NCBI RefSeq assembly: GCF_020709055.1
Contig: NZ_JAJFCK010000009.1
Span: forward strand, 1 to 64,000
Direction: 5' to 3'
Source of the DNA: Ruminococcus callidus
GTDB taxonomy: Bacteria; Bacillota; Clostridia; Oscillospirales; Ruminococcaceae
DNA: 64,000 nucleotides
The first letter of the stretch is position 1; each line of letters begins with the position of its first letter. Made by a program: the position numbers and the translations under genes. The notes under the pieces were generated by a model, which was not told the origin of the DNA, searched no databases, and saw only the letters and a program-made list of their open reading frames with translations. Positions 55,206-63,010 of the stretch are shown in pieces.

Positions 55206-55547
55206 ATGAAACACAAATCCATTTACACCTGCCCTCACTGCGGCAGCAAATCTTTCAACCCTATCACCAAGGCGTTCGCCGGCGGATACCACACACGGGG
55301 CAGAGTCTGCAGGGAATGCGGTCTGCGCTGCGTCAACGGCAAGGCATCCATGATCTTCAGCGCCATTGTCTACCTGATCGCTGTGGTCATCGTTTTCTAC
55401 CTGTACTTTAAAATTGCCGATACCTCGGTCTGGGGATACATCTATACTGTCATCACCATTGTGGCAGCCTATGTGCTGTGCCGTCTGTTTGATGCGTTCA
55501 TCGGCCCGCTGGACAAGGCGATTCGCAACGACGCCTACAAGAAATGA
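55206..55547 (+). CDS. zinc-ribbon protein with two transmembrane helices
   Basis: The protein is 113 aa. A Cys4 ribbon (CPHCGS at 9 and CRECG at 35) is followed by two hydrophobic helices (about 49-68 and 76-96) and a short charged tail. GAAAGGAA precedes the ATG. It overlaps hemW by ATGA. I recognise no family; it may sense or bind metal at the membrane. Confidence 0.65.
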   Translation: MKHKSIYTCPHCGSKSFNPITKAFAGGYHTRGRVCRECGLRCVNGKASMIFSAIVYLIAVVIVFYLYFKIADTSVWGYIYTVITIVAAYVLCRLFDAFIGPLDKAIRNDAYKK

Positions 55548-56623
55548 GCGGTATCGGGCTATATTTCCACGTGCCGTTTTGCCGGCGCAAGTGCAGCTAC
55601 TGTAATTTCTACTCCGCTCCTGCAACATCGGAACAGATGGCGGCGTATACCGAGGCAGTCTGCCGGAACTTGCGGCACTACACCAGCAACACCGTGGCGG
55701 ACACGCTCTATTTTGGCGGTGGCACACCCTCGCTGCTTGCGCCGGAACAGCTGGAGCAGATCCTCGCCTGTGCGGCGGCGTGTTTTTCGATCCCGCCGGA
55801 TGCGGAGATCACCCTGGAGGCAAATCCGGCAACCTTGACACCGGAGAACCTGCGCCGTCTGCGTGCTGCCGGCGTGAACCGGCTCTCTCTGGGGGTGCAG
55901 TCCTTGTCGGATGCACAGCTGCGCCGTCTCGGACGAATGCACACGGCGCAGGAGGCACTGGATACGGTGGAGGCGGCTGCCGGTGCGGGATTCCGGAACA
56001 TTTCCTGTGATGTGATGCTGGCGCTGCCAAAGCAAACGCCGGCGGAGCTGTCGGAAACGCTGGAACAGATGGCGCAGCTGCCCATTCAGCACATCTCCGC
56101 CTATCTGCTGAAAATCGAATCGGGAACGCCGTTTGCCCGGCAGCATGCGGAGCAGGAATGCCCCGATGAGGACACTGCAGCCGACCTGTATCTCCAAACG
56201 GTTCGAACGCTGGAACAGGCTGGCTTCCGCCAGTACGAGATCTCGAACTTCGCCAAGACCGGTTACGAGAGCCGGCACAACTGCAAGTACTGGCGCTGTG
56301 TGCCGTATCTGGGCATTGGCCCGTCAGCACACTCCTGCTGGGAGGGAAAGCGCTTTTTTGTGCCGTCAGATACGGCAGATTTCCTGGCGCAGCCGGTGCA
56401 GCGAGCCGTGTTGGAGGACGCACAGCCTTGTACGCCGGAGGAGCAGATCATGCTGGGGATGCGCCTGACGGAAGGCATTCCGGCGCACTGGCTGGCGGAA
56501 AAGCAGACGGAGGTGGAGCGCTTTTGCCGTCTGGGCTTTCTGCGCCGTGCCGACGACCGGATTTCCATGACGCCGGAGGGCTTTCTGGTATCGAATACGA
56601 TTCTGGCGGAGCTGCTGGGGTAA
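55544..56623 (+). CDS. hemW: heme chaperone HemW (radical SAM)
   Basis: The protein is 359 aa. The N-terminus GLYFHVPFCRRKCSYCNF holds the CX3CX2C cluster motif with the extra HemW-type residues, and GGGTPSLL and LGVQSLSDAQLRRLGR follow. It resembles HemN but is shorter at the C-terminus and keeps the HemW order, so heme-transfer rather than coproporphyrinogen oxidase activity is likely. Its start is coupled to the zinc-ribbon gene. Confidence 0.92.
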   Translation: MSGIGLYFHVPFCRRKCSYCNFYSAPATSEQMAAYTEAVCRNLRHYTSNTVADTLYFGGGTPSLLAPEQLEQILACAAACFSIPPDAEITLEANPATLTPENLRRLRAAGVNRLSLGVQSLSDAQLRRLGRMHTAQEALDTVEAAAGAGFRNISCDVMLALPKQTPAELSETLEQMAQLPIQHISAYLLKIESGTPFARQHAEQECPDEDTAADLYLQTVRTLEQAGFRQYEISNFAKTGYESRHNCKYWRCVPYLGIGPSAHSCWEGKRFFVPSDTADFLAQPVQRAVLEDAQPCTPEEQIMLGMRLTEGIPAHWLAEKQTEVERFCRLGFLRRADDRISMTPEGFLVSNTILAELLG

Positions 56624-56692
56624 ACCTTTGTGCGGTGTTGCCCTTGTATAAACCCACGCTGTCCGGTGCATACTCTCACCGAGGTGAGCGAT

Positions 56693-57325
56693 ATGAAAAA
56701 ACTGGAACTGGCACTGCTCTTGGGACTGGCAGCGAGCATCTGCTGCTCCTCTCTGGCAAAGACGGCAGACAGCCGCAGCAAGCTGGAGGAAAACGTGCTG
56801 CGCCTGCACGTGCTGGCAAACTCCGACAGCATCGACGATCAGGCGCTGAAGCTAAAGGTGCGGGACAAGGTGCTGACGTATGCCGGCGAACTTCTGACCC
56901 ATCCTGGGGAGTCCCTGGAGGCGGTGGAAGAGATTATCACGGAGCATCTGGAGGAGCTGGAAAAGGTTGCAGCGGATTCTGTGCGGGAGGAGGGCTATGA
57001 CTATCCCGTGCAGGCAAAGCTGGTGAACATGTCCTTTGATGATCGGACATACGGCGATCTCACCATGCCCGCCGGCGAGTACGATGCCCTGCGCATTACC
57101 ATTGGAAAGGCAGAGGGGCAGAACTGGTGGTGCGTTATGTATCCGGCGCTGTGTGTTCCCAATGCGTGGAGCGCAGACGGCGACCGCCAGACGGAACAGA
57201 CCAGTTTCGATGAGGCGCAGCAGGATCTGCTGGAGCATCCGGAGCAGTATCGTGTCAAGCTGAAATGCGTGGAGTGGCTGGAACACATGACCGCACGGCT
57301 GCACAATGTTTTTGAAAATGAATAA
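56693..57325 (+). CDS. spoIIR: stage II sporulation protein R
   Basis: The protein is about 210 aa from the ATG at 56693, which follows GAGGTGAG. It has an N-terminal signal-like helix (about 3-22), then RLHVLANSDSIDDQALKLKVRD and the WWCVMYPALCVP block typical of SpoIIR. In Bacillus this forespore-made protein is secreted and triggers SpoIIGA to process pro-SigmaE. Its presence marks the organism as a spore former. A weak GTATA at 56646 could be part of a SigF promoter but the -10 region fits poorly. Confidence 0.9.
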   Translation: MKKLELALLLGLAASICCSSLAKTADSRSKLEENVLRLHVLANSDSIDDQALKLKVRDKVLTYAGELLTHPGESLEAVEEIITEHLEELEKVAADSVREEGYDYPVQAKLVNMSFDDRTYGDLTMPAGEYDALRITIGKAEGQNWWCVMYPALCVPNAWSADGDRQTEQTSFDEAQQDLLEHPEQYRVKLKCVEWLEHMTARLHNVFENE

Positions 57326-57348
57326 ATTGTAAAAAGTGAGAGAAACGG

Positions 57349-57377
57349 TTGACAAGCGTCTGAAAATGTGCTAAACT
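57349..57377 (+). promoter_or_regulatory. infC operon promoter
   Basis: TTGACA (57349-57354) and TAAACT (57372-57377) are 17 bases apart, about 190 bases ahead of infC. Confidence 0.8.
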
Positions 57378-57384
57378 GCATAGA

Positions 57385-57540
57385 GTAAACAAAGAAGAGC
57401 ATTGCCGTTCTCACCGTTTGGTCTGTTGCCGAAACGGTCAATATTTCGAATCGGTTGCCGTGCCTCTGGCATAACGGCGTGCCGCAGTAGAGATAAGTAT
57501 GGGAGTGTTCGCAGCGATGTGAACGCTTTTTTTTGTTTGG
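57385..57540 (+). ncRNA. infC leader with transcription attenuator (L20-leader-like)
   Basis: The leader forms an upstream stem ACCGTTT / AAACGGT (57413-57419 with 57432-57438). Next comes a short GTGCC/GGCAT helix near 57460, then a terminator hairpin AGTGTTC / GAACGCT (57504-57510 with 57521-57527) directly followed by eight T. It ends before the infC ribosome site. In Bacillus, L20 binds the infC-rpmI-rplT leader and causes premature termination; the same logic is inferred because the leader has the same place and a full intrinsic terminator. Confidence 0.75.
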
Positions 57541-57567
57541 AATTAACATGTTTGGAGGTGCTGGCTT

Positions 57568-58086
57568 ATCAGCAAACAAGAGCTGCAGATCAATGGAGAG
57601 ATCCGAGACAGAGAAATTCTGGTAATCGACCAGGATGGAACAAAGCTGGGAACAATGTCTGCAAAAGATGCGCAGAAACTTGCCTACGAAAAAGACCTGG
57701 ATCTGGTGAAGATCGCACCGCAGGCGAAGCCGCCGGTGTGCCGTATCATGAATTACGGAAAGTATTGCTTTGAACAGCAGAAACGGGAAAAAGAGGCACG
57801 GAAAAATCAGAAGGTCGTTGCGATCAAGGAGATCCGTATGTTCTCCGCCATCGATACCCACGATTTTGAAACCAAGATCAATCAGGCGAAGAAATTCCTG
57901 CAGGGCGGCGACAAACTGAAGGTGTCCGTTCGCTTCCGTAAGCGTGCGATTGCGCATCCGCAAATCGGCGAAGAGCTGCTGGAACGCTTCAAGGAAGCGT
58001 GTGCAGAGGTCGGTGTTGTTGAGAAGCCTGCGAAAATGGAAGGCCGCAGTATGGTCATGTTCATTTCACCGAAAGCATCGAAGTAA
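57568..58086 (+). CDS. infC: translation initiation factor IF-3, AUC start codon
   Basis: The protein is 172 aa. IF-3 binds 30S subunits and proofreads start codons. The reading begins ISKQELQINGEIRDREI, the conserved IF-3 N-terminus, and the only initiator consistent with this and with GGAGG at 57554-57558 is ATC at 57568. Starting at the first in-frame ATG (57655) would remove 29 conserved residues. Rare start codons in infC let IF-3 repress its own synthesis, well known for AUU in E. coli. Later motifs include AKPPVCRIMNYGK and KEIRMFSAIDTHDF. Confidence 0.93.
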   Translation: MSKQELQINGEIRDREILVIDQDGTKLGTMSAKDAQKLAYEKDLDLVKIAPQAKPPVCRIMNYGKYCFEQQKREKEARKNQKVVAIKEIRMFSAIDTHDFETKINQAKKFLQGGDKLKVSVRFRKRAIAHPQIGEELLERFKEACAEVGVVEKPAKMEGRSMVMFISPKASK

Positions 58087-58101
58087 CGAGGAGGAATCAC
58101 C

Positions 58102-58305
58102 ATGGCAAAGATCAAGACAAAGACACATTCCGGCGCAAAGAAGCGTTTCAAGATGACTGCTTCCGGAAAAGTGAAGTATCAGAAGACCAATAAAAGACAC
58201 AGACTGACACAGAAGGATACCAAGCGCAAGAGAGTTGCACGTACTGTTGGTATCGCAGACAGCACCAATGCACCGGCACTGAAAAAGCTGATGCCGTATC
58301 TGTAA
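58102..58305 (+). CDS. rpmI: 50S ribosomal protein L35
   Basis: The protein is 67 aa. It is very basic, beginning [23 protein letters not shown] and continuing with NKRHRLTQK, all family signatures. GAGGAGG precedes the ATG, 15 bases after infC. Confidence 0.97.
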   Translation: MAKIKTKTHSGAKKRFKMTASGKVKYQKTNKRHRLTQKDTKRKRVARTVGIADSTNAPALKKLMPYL

Positions 58306-58342
58306 GATTGGTCGGATTCAGAAAAAACGGAGGTAAAGAACT

Positions 58343-58696
58343 ATGGCACGTATTAAAGGTGCAATGATGACTCGCAAGAGAAGAAATAAGACCCTGAAGC
58401 TGGCAAAGGGCTACTGGGGCAGCAAGAGCAAGCACTTCAAGATGGCAAAACAGGCCATTATGAAGTCCGGCAATTATGCGTACATCGGCAGAAAGCAGAA
58501 GAAGAGAGAGTTCCGTCAGCTCTGGATCACTCGTATTTCCGCAGCCTGCAAGATGAACGGCATCAACTACTCCCAGTTCATGAACGGCTGCAAGAAGGCT
58601 GGTATCACCCTGAACCGCAAAATGCTTTCTGAGATCGCAATTCATGACGCAGCAGGCTTCACTGCTATCGTAGAACAGGCAAAGGCTGCTCTCTAA
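58343..58696 (+). CDS. rplT: 50S ribosomal protein L20
   Basis: The protein is 117 aa. It starts [24 protein letters not shown]; later blocks [21 protein letters not shown] and [13 protein letters not shown] are typical. L20 is needed early in 50S assembly and, in Bacillus, feeds back on this operon's leader. ACGGAGG precedes the ATG. Confidence 0.98.
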   Translation: MARIKGAMMTRKRRNKTLKLAKGYWGSKSKHFKMAKQAIMKSGNYAYIGRKQKKREFRQLWITRISAACKMNGINYSQFMNGCKKAGITLNRKMLSEIAIHDAAGFTAIVEQAKAAL

Positions 58697-58710
58697 GGAA
58701 CGAACGCGAA

Positions 58711-58742
58711 ACACGCTCTGCAACATACGGAGCGTGTTTTGT
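58711..58742 (+). terminator. terminator of infC-rpmI-rplT operon
   Basis: ACACGCTC (58711-58718) pairs with GAGCGTGT (58730-58737), and TTTTGTTGT overlaps and follows. Confidence 0.8.
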
Positions 58743-58776
58743 TGTATACGGCGGAGTTTTTGCCGGAAGGAGAATC

Positions 58777-59583
58777 ATGGAACCATTTCTGAAAATTTCT
58801 GCACGGGAAAATGCGGCAGTCAAGATCTACCGCAAGCTCGCCTCCAGCCGGAAAGAACGCATGCGGGAACAGCGGTTCGTTCTGGAGGGACTGCGGCTGG
58901 TGGGGGACGCTGTGAAAAACGGTGCGGCGCTCACCCATCTGTTCTGGACAGAGGACGGCTATGCACGCTGGCAGGCGGAGCAGATCCAGGCTGATTTGAG
59001 AGAAACTCGTTGTGCGCTTATTTCAAATGAGCTTGGGAAAGAGCTGTCCCAGACGGAACACTCCCAAGGGGTCTATGCCATTTGCCGGATGCCTCAGCAG
59101 CCGGCACTGTGCGACCTCGTTCACGCCGGCGGCATTTACGCCGTGCTGCACCAGCTTCAGGACCCCGGCAATGCCGGCATGGTGCTGCGCACCGCAGATG
59201 CGCTGGGACTGGACGGCGTGATCTACAGCGCCTCCTGCGATATCTACAGCCCCAAGGTGGTGCGTGCCACCATGGGGTCGCTGTTTCGGATGCAGATCTG
59301 CTGCACGGCGGAAATCGCACCGGTTTTGGACGCATGCCGTTCTGCCGGCGTGGAGAGCTGCGCAGCTGTTGTGAGCGGACCGGCGGAGCTGGTCGGCTCG
59401 TGTGCCTTTTCCGGCGGAACGGCAGTCGTCATCGGCAATGAGGGAAACGGTCTGCCGCCGGAGGTCGCCGCAGCCTGTGACCGCCGTGTGACCATTCCCA
59501 TGCACGGGACGATCGAGTCCCTGAATGCAGCCATGGCGGCAGGCATTATCCTGTGGGAAGCGGCAAAGGCAGAGAAGAGGTGA
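58777..59583 (+). CDS. TrmH-family RNA 2'-O-methyltransferase
   Basis: The protein is 268 aa. It has an N-terminal substrate-binding domain (KLASSRKERMREQRFVLEGLRLV) and a SPOUT domain with HQLQDPGNAGMVLRTADALG, VVIGNEGNGLPPEV and IPMHGTIESLNAAMA. It belongs to the SpoU/TrmH group, as does the rlmB-like protein at 45349, but the two are clearly distinct. The RNA target is unknown; Bacillus YsgA is a similar orphan. AAGGAG precedes the ATG. Confidence 0.88.
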   Translation: MEPFLKISARENAAVKIYRKLASSRKERMREQRFVLEGLRLVGDAVKNGAALTHLFWTEDGYARWQAEQIQADLRETRCALISNELGKELSQTEHSQGVYAICRMPQQPALCDLVHAGGIYAVLHQLQDPGNAGMVLRTADALGLDGVIYSASCDIYSPKVVRATMGSLFRMQICCTAEIAPVLDACRSAGVESCAAVVSGPAELVGSCAFSGGTAVVIGNEGNGLPPEVAAACDRRVTIPMHGTIESLNAAMAAGIILWEAAKAEKR

Positions 59584-59590
59584 CAGCGCC

Positions 59591-60868
59591 ATGGAGGAAA
59601 TACGCTGCCTTTTGTGGCTGCTGATGGTATTCGGGACGGCGAGCCCCAAGATCTGGACGGTGCTCCACCACTGGAAAACGCCTCAGAAAGCGTGTGAAGC
59701 CCTGCGGGATTCGTCCGGCGCCAGCCAGCAGGGGCTGCCGTCCCATGTTGTCCGGCGGATGCATCAGATTCATGCGGCGCAGGTGGACGAGGTGCTGGCA
59801 CGGTGCGAGAAGCAGAAGATCTCGATTCTGTGGTATGGCGAGCCGGAATATCCGGAGGAACTTTTTGCCATTGTGAATCCGCCGGTGCTGCTCTTCTATC
59901 GGGGGGATCTCTCCGTGCTGCGCGGGACGCTCTCTCTAACGGTGGTGGAAACCCGCCATCCGTCGGAGTACAGCCGCAGCGTTGCGTGGAAGCTGTGCCG
60001 GGATCTGGTGCAGCTGGGCTTTGTGATGGTCACGGGATTTGCCGTTGGCATTGACATCATCGCCAACCGCTGTGCGCTGGAGGCGGGAAAGCCCAGCGTC
60101 GCCCTCATGGGCTGCGGTCTGGACATCGCCTATCCCCAGCAGCACTTTGAATTGAAGGAGCAGATCGCCGCCAACGGACTGATTCTCTCTGAGTTTCTGC
60201 CGGGAACACCGCCTTCGCCGGCGAACTTTCCCATCCGCAATCGGGTGCTTTCTGGACTGACCATGGGAACGCTTGTGATTCAGGCACCCCAGCGCAGCGG
60301 AACACTCATCACGGCGGAGAACGCCATGGAGCAGGGACGGGATGTCTTTTGTGTGCCGCCGGCAAACATATTTGACAAACAGTATCAGGGTGTGATAAAA
60401 TATCTTCGGGACGGTGCCATTCCAGTCTTTGACTGTCGTGACATCGTCTATGAATACTATACCAACCACGCTCACCAGATTGACGGGTCTGTGCTGTATG
60501 ACGAAGACCGCAGCAAATCGGACAGTATGGTCATGACGATGGGCGAGGAAGCGCAAGAGAAAGAGAAAAAGGCGAAGAAACCGCCGGAGTCTCCGGAAAT
60601 GCCGCAGGTTCCGGCAGCGCTGCCTGCCGAACCGGAACCGGAGCAATTGCCGGAACCGGTGGAATCGGAGGCACCTGCGGAGCTGGAGGAACTGGACGAG
60701 TCAAGCCGCCGGATCTACCAGCTTCTGCGGGAGAATTCCCCCATGCACATCGATGCTATTGCGGCAGCGGTGGACATGGAGATGGAACAGCTGACGGAAA
60801 CGCTGACGATTCTGGAGCTGAACGGCGTGATTACACGGCTTCCCGGAAAACAATTCCGGATTATGTAG
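59591..60868 (+). CDS. dprA: DprA-like DNA-processing protein
   Basis: The protein is about 425 aa from the ATG at 59591 (GAGGTG ahead). The Rossmann core has GFVMVTGFAVGIDIIAN, FPIRNRVLSGLTMGTLVIQA and SGTLITAENAMEQGRDVFCVPP, and the C-terminal winged helix ends LPGKQFRIM. DprA loads RecA on incoming single-stranded DNA. Two usual positions differ: the first glycine of the VG[ST]R motif is Glu (VVETRHPS), and the usual AH of GIDxxAH is AN. A Pro/Glu-rich linker (about 320-365) joins the domains. It sits before topA as in Bacillus. Confidence 0.88.
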   Translation: MEEIRCLLWLLMVFGTASPKIWTVLHHWKTPQKACEALRDSSGASQQGLPSHVVRRMHQIHAAQVDEVLARCEKQKISILWYGEPEYPEELFAIVNPPVLLFYRGDLSVLRGTLSLTVVETRHPSEYSRSVAWKLCRDLVQLGFVMVTGFAVGIDIIANRCALEAGKPSVALMGCGLDIAYPQQHFELKEQIAANGLILSEFLPGTPPSPANFPIRNRVLSGLTMGTLVIQAPQRSGTLITAENAMEQGRDVFCVPPANIFDKQYQGVIKYLRDGAIPVFDCRDIVYEYYTNHAHQIDGSVLYDEDRSKSDSMVMTMGEEAQEKEKKAKKPPESPEMPQVPAALPAEPEPEQLPEPVESEAPAELEELDESSRRIYQLLRENSPMHIDAIAAAVDMEMEQLTETLTILELNGVITRLPGKQFRIM

Positions 60869-60879
60869 GAAAGGAGCCT

Positions 60880-60895
60880 GTGCAGAGATCTGCAC
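60880..60895. other. palindrome ahead of topA
   Basis: GTGCAGA and TCTGCAC are exact complements around GA, in the 48-base dprA-topA gap. The small hairpin lies 21 bases before the topA start and might mask or expose its weak ribosome site. Confidence 0.35.
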
Positions 60896-60916
60896 CAGTG
60901 AGATAGTAAGAGAGAT

Positions 60917-63010
60917 ATGTCAAATTTAGTCATTGTGGAGTCGCCGGCAAAGGCGAAAACCATTCAAAAATATTTGGGAAAGGATTACGATGTCATCGCC
61001 TCCATGGGGCACATTCGTGATCTGCCAAAGTCTAAGCTCGGCGTGGACGTGGAACACGGCTTCCAGCCGCAGTACACCGATATGAAGGGCAAAGAGGACG
61101 TCATCAAGAAGCTCAAGGAGCACGCCAAAAAGTGCGACCGTGTCTATCTGGCGACCGACCCGGACCGTGAGGGGGAGGCAATCTCGTGGCACATTGCACA
61201 GCTGCTGCATTTGGATATGAATGCAGACGACCGTGTGGAATTCAACGAGATCACCCGAAGCGGGATTCAGGCGGGAATGAGCCACCCCCACAAAATCGAT
61301 CTGGATTTGGTCAACGCCCAGCAGGCACGCCGGATCTTAGACCGTCTGGTGGGCTATAAGCTCAGCCCGTTCCTGTGGAAAAAGGTGCGCCGCGGACTCT
61401 CCGCCGGTCGTGTGCAGTCGGTGGCAGTGCGTCTGGTGGTGGATCGGGAAAACGAGATCCGTGCATTTGTGCCGCAGGAATACTGGTCAATCGACGGCAA
61501 GTTCTGCGCACCGCCCTCCCGCAAGGTGTTCGGGGCAAAGCTGGTGCGTGTGGACGGCGAACGAGTGGACAAGACAGAGATTCCGGACAAGGCGGCAGCC
61601 GATGCTCTTCTGGCACGGCTGCAAAATGCGTCGTACTCCGTACAGAATGTGAAAAAGCGTGTGACCAGGAAGCATCCGGCACCGCCGTTTATCACCTCCA
61701 CCCTTCAGCAGGATGCCTCCTATCGGCTGGGCTTCCAGTCGAAGCGCACCATGAAAGTGGCGCAGGAGCTGTATGAAGGCGTGGAAGTCGCCGATCTGGG
61801 CGCAATCGGTCTAATTACCTATATGCGTACCGACAGCCTGCGCATCTCGGCGGAAGCACAGCAGGCAGCTTCGGACTATGTGATGGAGCAGTACGGTAAG
61901 GAATACCTGCCGGAGCAGCCCCGTGTCTACAAATCCAAGAAAAATGCGCAGGATGCCCACGAGGCAATCCGTCCCTCTGTGCCCAGCCTGACACCAGCAC
62001 GGGTCAAGGCGAGCCTGACGGCCGATCAGTACAAGCTGTATAAGCTGATCTGGGAGCGCTTCATTGCCAGCCAGATGGCAGATGCCCTGCTGGATACCGT
62101 ATCCGTGGACATCGAGGCGGACAACTGCATCTTTAAGGCAACCGGTTCGACGGTAAAGTTCGAGGGCTTTACGGTGCTGTATGATGAGGCGAAGAATGAG
62201 AAGGGCGAGAACAAGAATCTGCCGGAGCTGGAAAAGGGCATGGAGATCAAGGTGAAATCTCTGGAGGGTAACCAGCACTTCACGCAGGCGCCGCCACGCT
62301 ACACCGAGGCGACGCTCATCAAGGCGCTGGAGGAAAACGGCATCGGCCGTCCGAGTACCTATGCGCCTACCATTACCACCATTACCTCTCACCTCTACGT
62401 GGAACGGGAGGGCAAGCAGCTGAAGCCCACCGTTCTGGGCGAGGTGACCACAGAGCTGATGAAAGAACACTTCCCCAATATTCTGGATGTCAAGTTCACC
62501 GCAGAGATGGAGAACAATTTGGATGACGTGGAACGCGGCAACAAGAGCTGGGTCGCAACACTGGAGGACTTCTACGGCGATTTCTCCAAAACCTTGGAGA
62601 CCGCCGAGGAGAAGATGGAGGGCAAACGTGTCAAAGTGCCGGACGAGGAGACCGATGTGGTCTGTGACCAGTGCGGCAGAAATATGGTCATCAAGATCGG
62701 CAGATTCGGACGCTTTTTGGCGTGCCCCGGTTTTCCGGAGTGCAAGAACACCAAGAAGATTGTGCAGGAGACCGCCGGAAGCTGTCCGCTGTGCGGCGAA
62801 AAGATCATCCTGAAAAAGTCCAAGCGCGGCAGAAGCTTCTACGGATGCAGCGCCTATCCGGACTGTAACTTTATGACGTGGAATGTGCCCACAGAGGAGA
62901 AGTGCCCCCAGTGCGGCTGTACACTCTTCCAAAAAGGCGGCAAATCCGGCACGCTGGTGTGCGAGAAGCCGGACTGCGGCTATTCCCGTCCGGTCGGCGG
63001 AGGTGCATGA
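60917..63010 (+). CDS. topA: DNA topoisomerase I
   Basis: The protein is 697 aa. It relaxes negative supercoils. The Toprim domain opens NLVIVESPAKAKTIQKYLG and has ATDPDREGEAISWH. The active-site tyrosine is Y302 in GLITYMRTDS. Three Cys4 zinc ribbons close the protein (about 575-605, 620-650, 660-690). The ribosome site is weak (AGAGAG). The stop overlaps trmFO by one base (TGATG). Confidence 0.97.
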   Translation: MSNLVIVESPAKAKTIQKYLGKDYDVIASMGHIRDLPKSKLGVDVEHGFQPQYTDMKGKEDVIKKLKEHAKKCDRVYLATDPDREGEAISWHIAQLLHLDMNADDRVEFNEITRSGIQAGMSHPHKIDLDLVNAQQARRILDRLVGYKLSPFLWKKVRRGLSAGRVQSVAVRLVVDRENEIRAFVPQEYWSIDGKFCAPPSRKVFGAKLVRVDGERVDKTEIPDKAAADALLARLQNASYSVQNVKKRVTRKHPAPPFITSTLQQDASYRLGFQSKRTMKVAQELYEGVEVADLGAIGLITYMRTDSLRISAEAQQAASDYVMEQYGKEYLPEQPRVYKSKKNAQDAHEAIRPSVPSLTPARVKASLTADQYKLYKLIWERFIASQMADALLDTVSVDIEADNCIFKATGSTVKFEGFTVLYDEAKNEKGENKNLPELEKGMEIKVKSLEGNQHFTQAPPRYTEATLIKALEENGIGRPSTYAPTITTITSHLYVEREGKQLKPTVLGEVTTELMKEHFPNILDVKFTAEMENNLDDVERGNKSWVATLEDFYGDFSKTLETAEEKMEGKRVKVPDEETDVVCDQCGRNMVIKIGRFGRFLACPGFPECKNTKKIVQETAGSCPLCGEKIILKKSKRGRSFYGCSAYPDCNFMTWNVPTEEKCPQCGCTLFQKGGKSGTLVCEKPDCGYSRPVGGGA

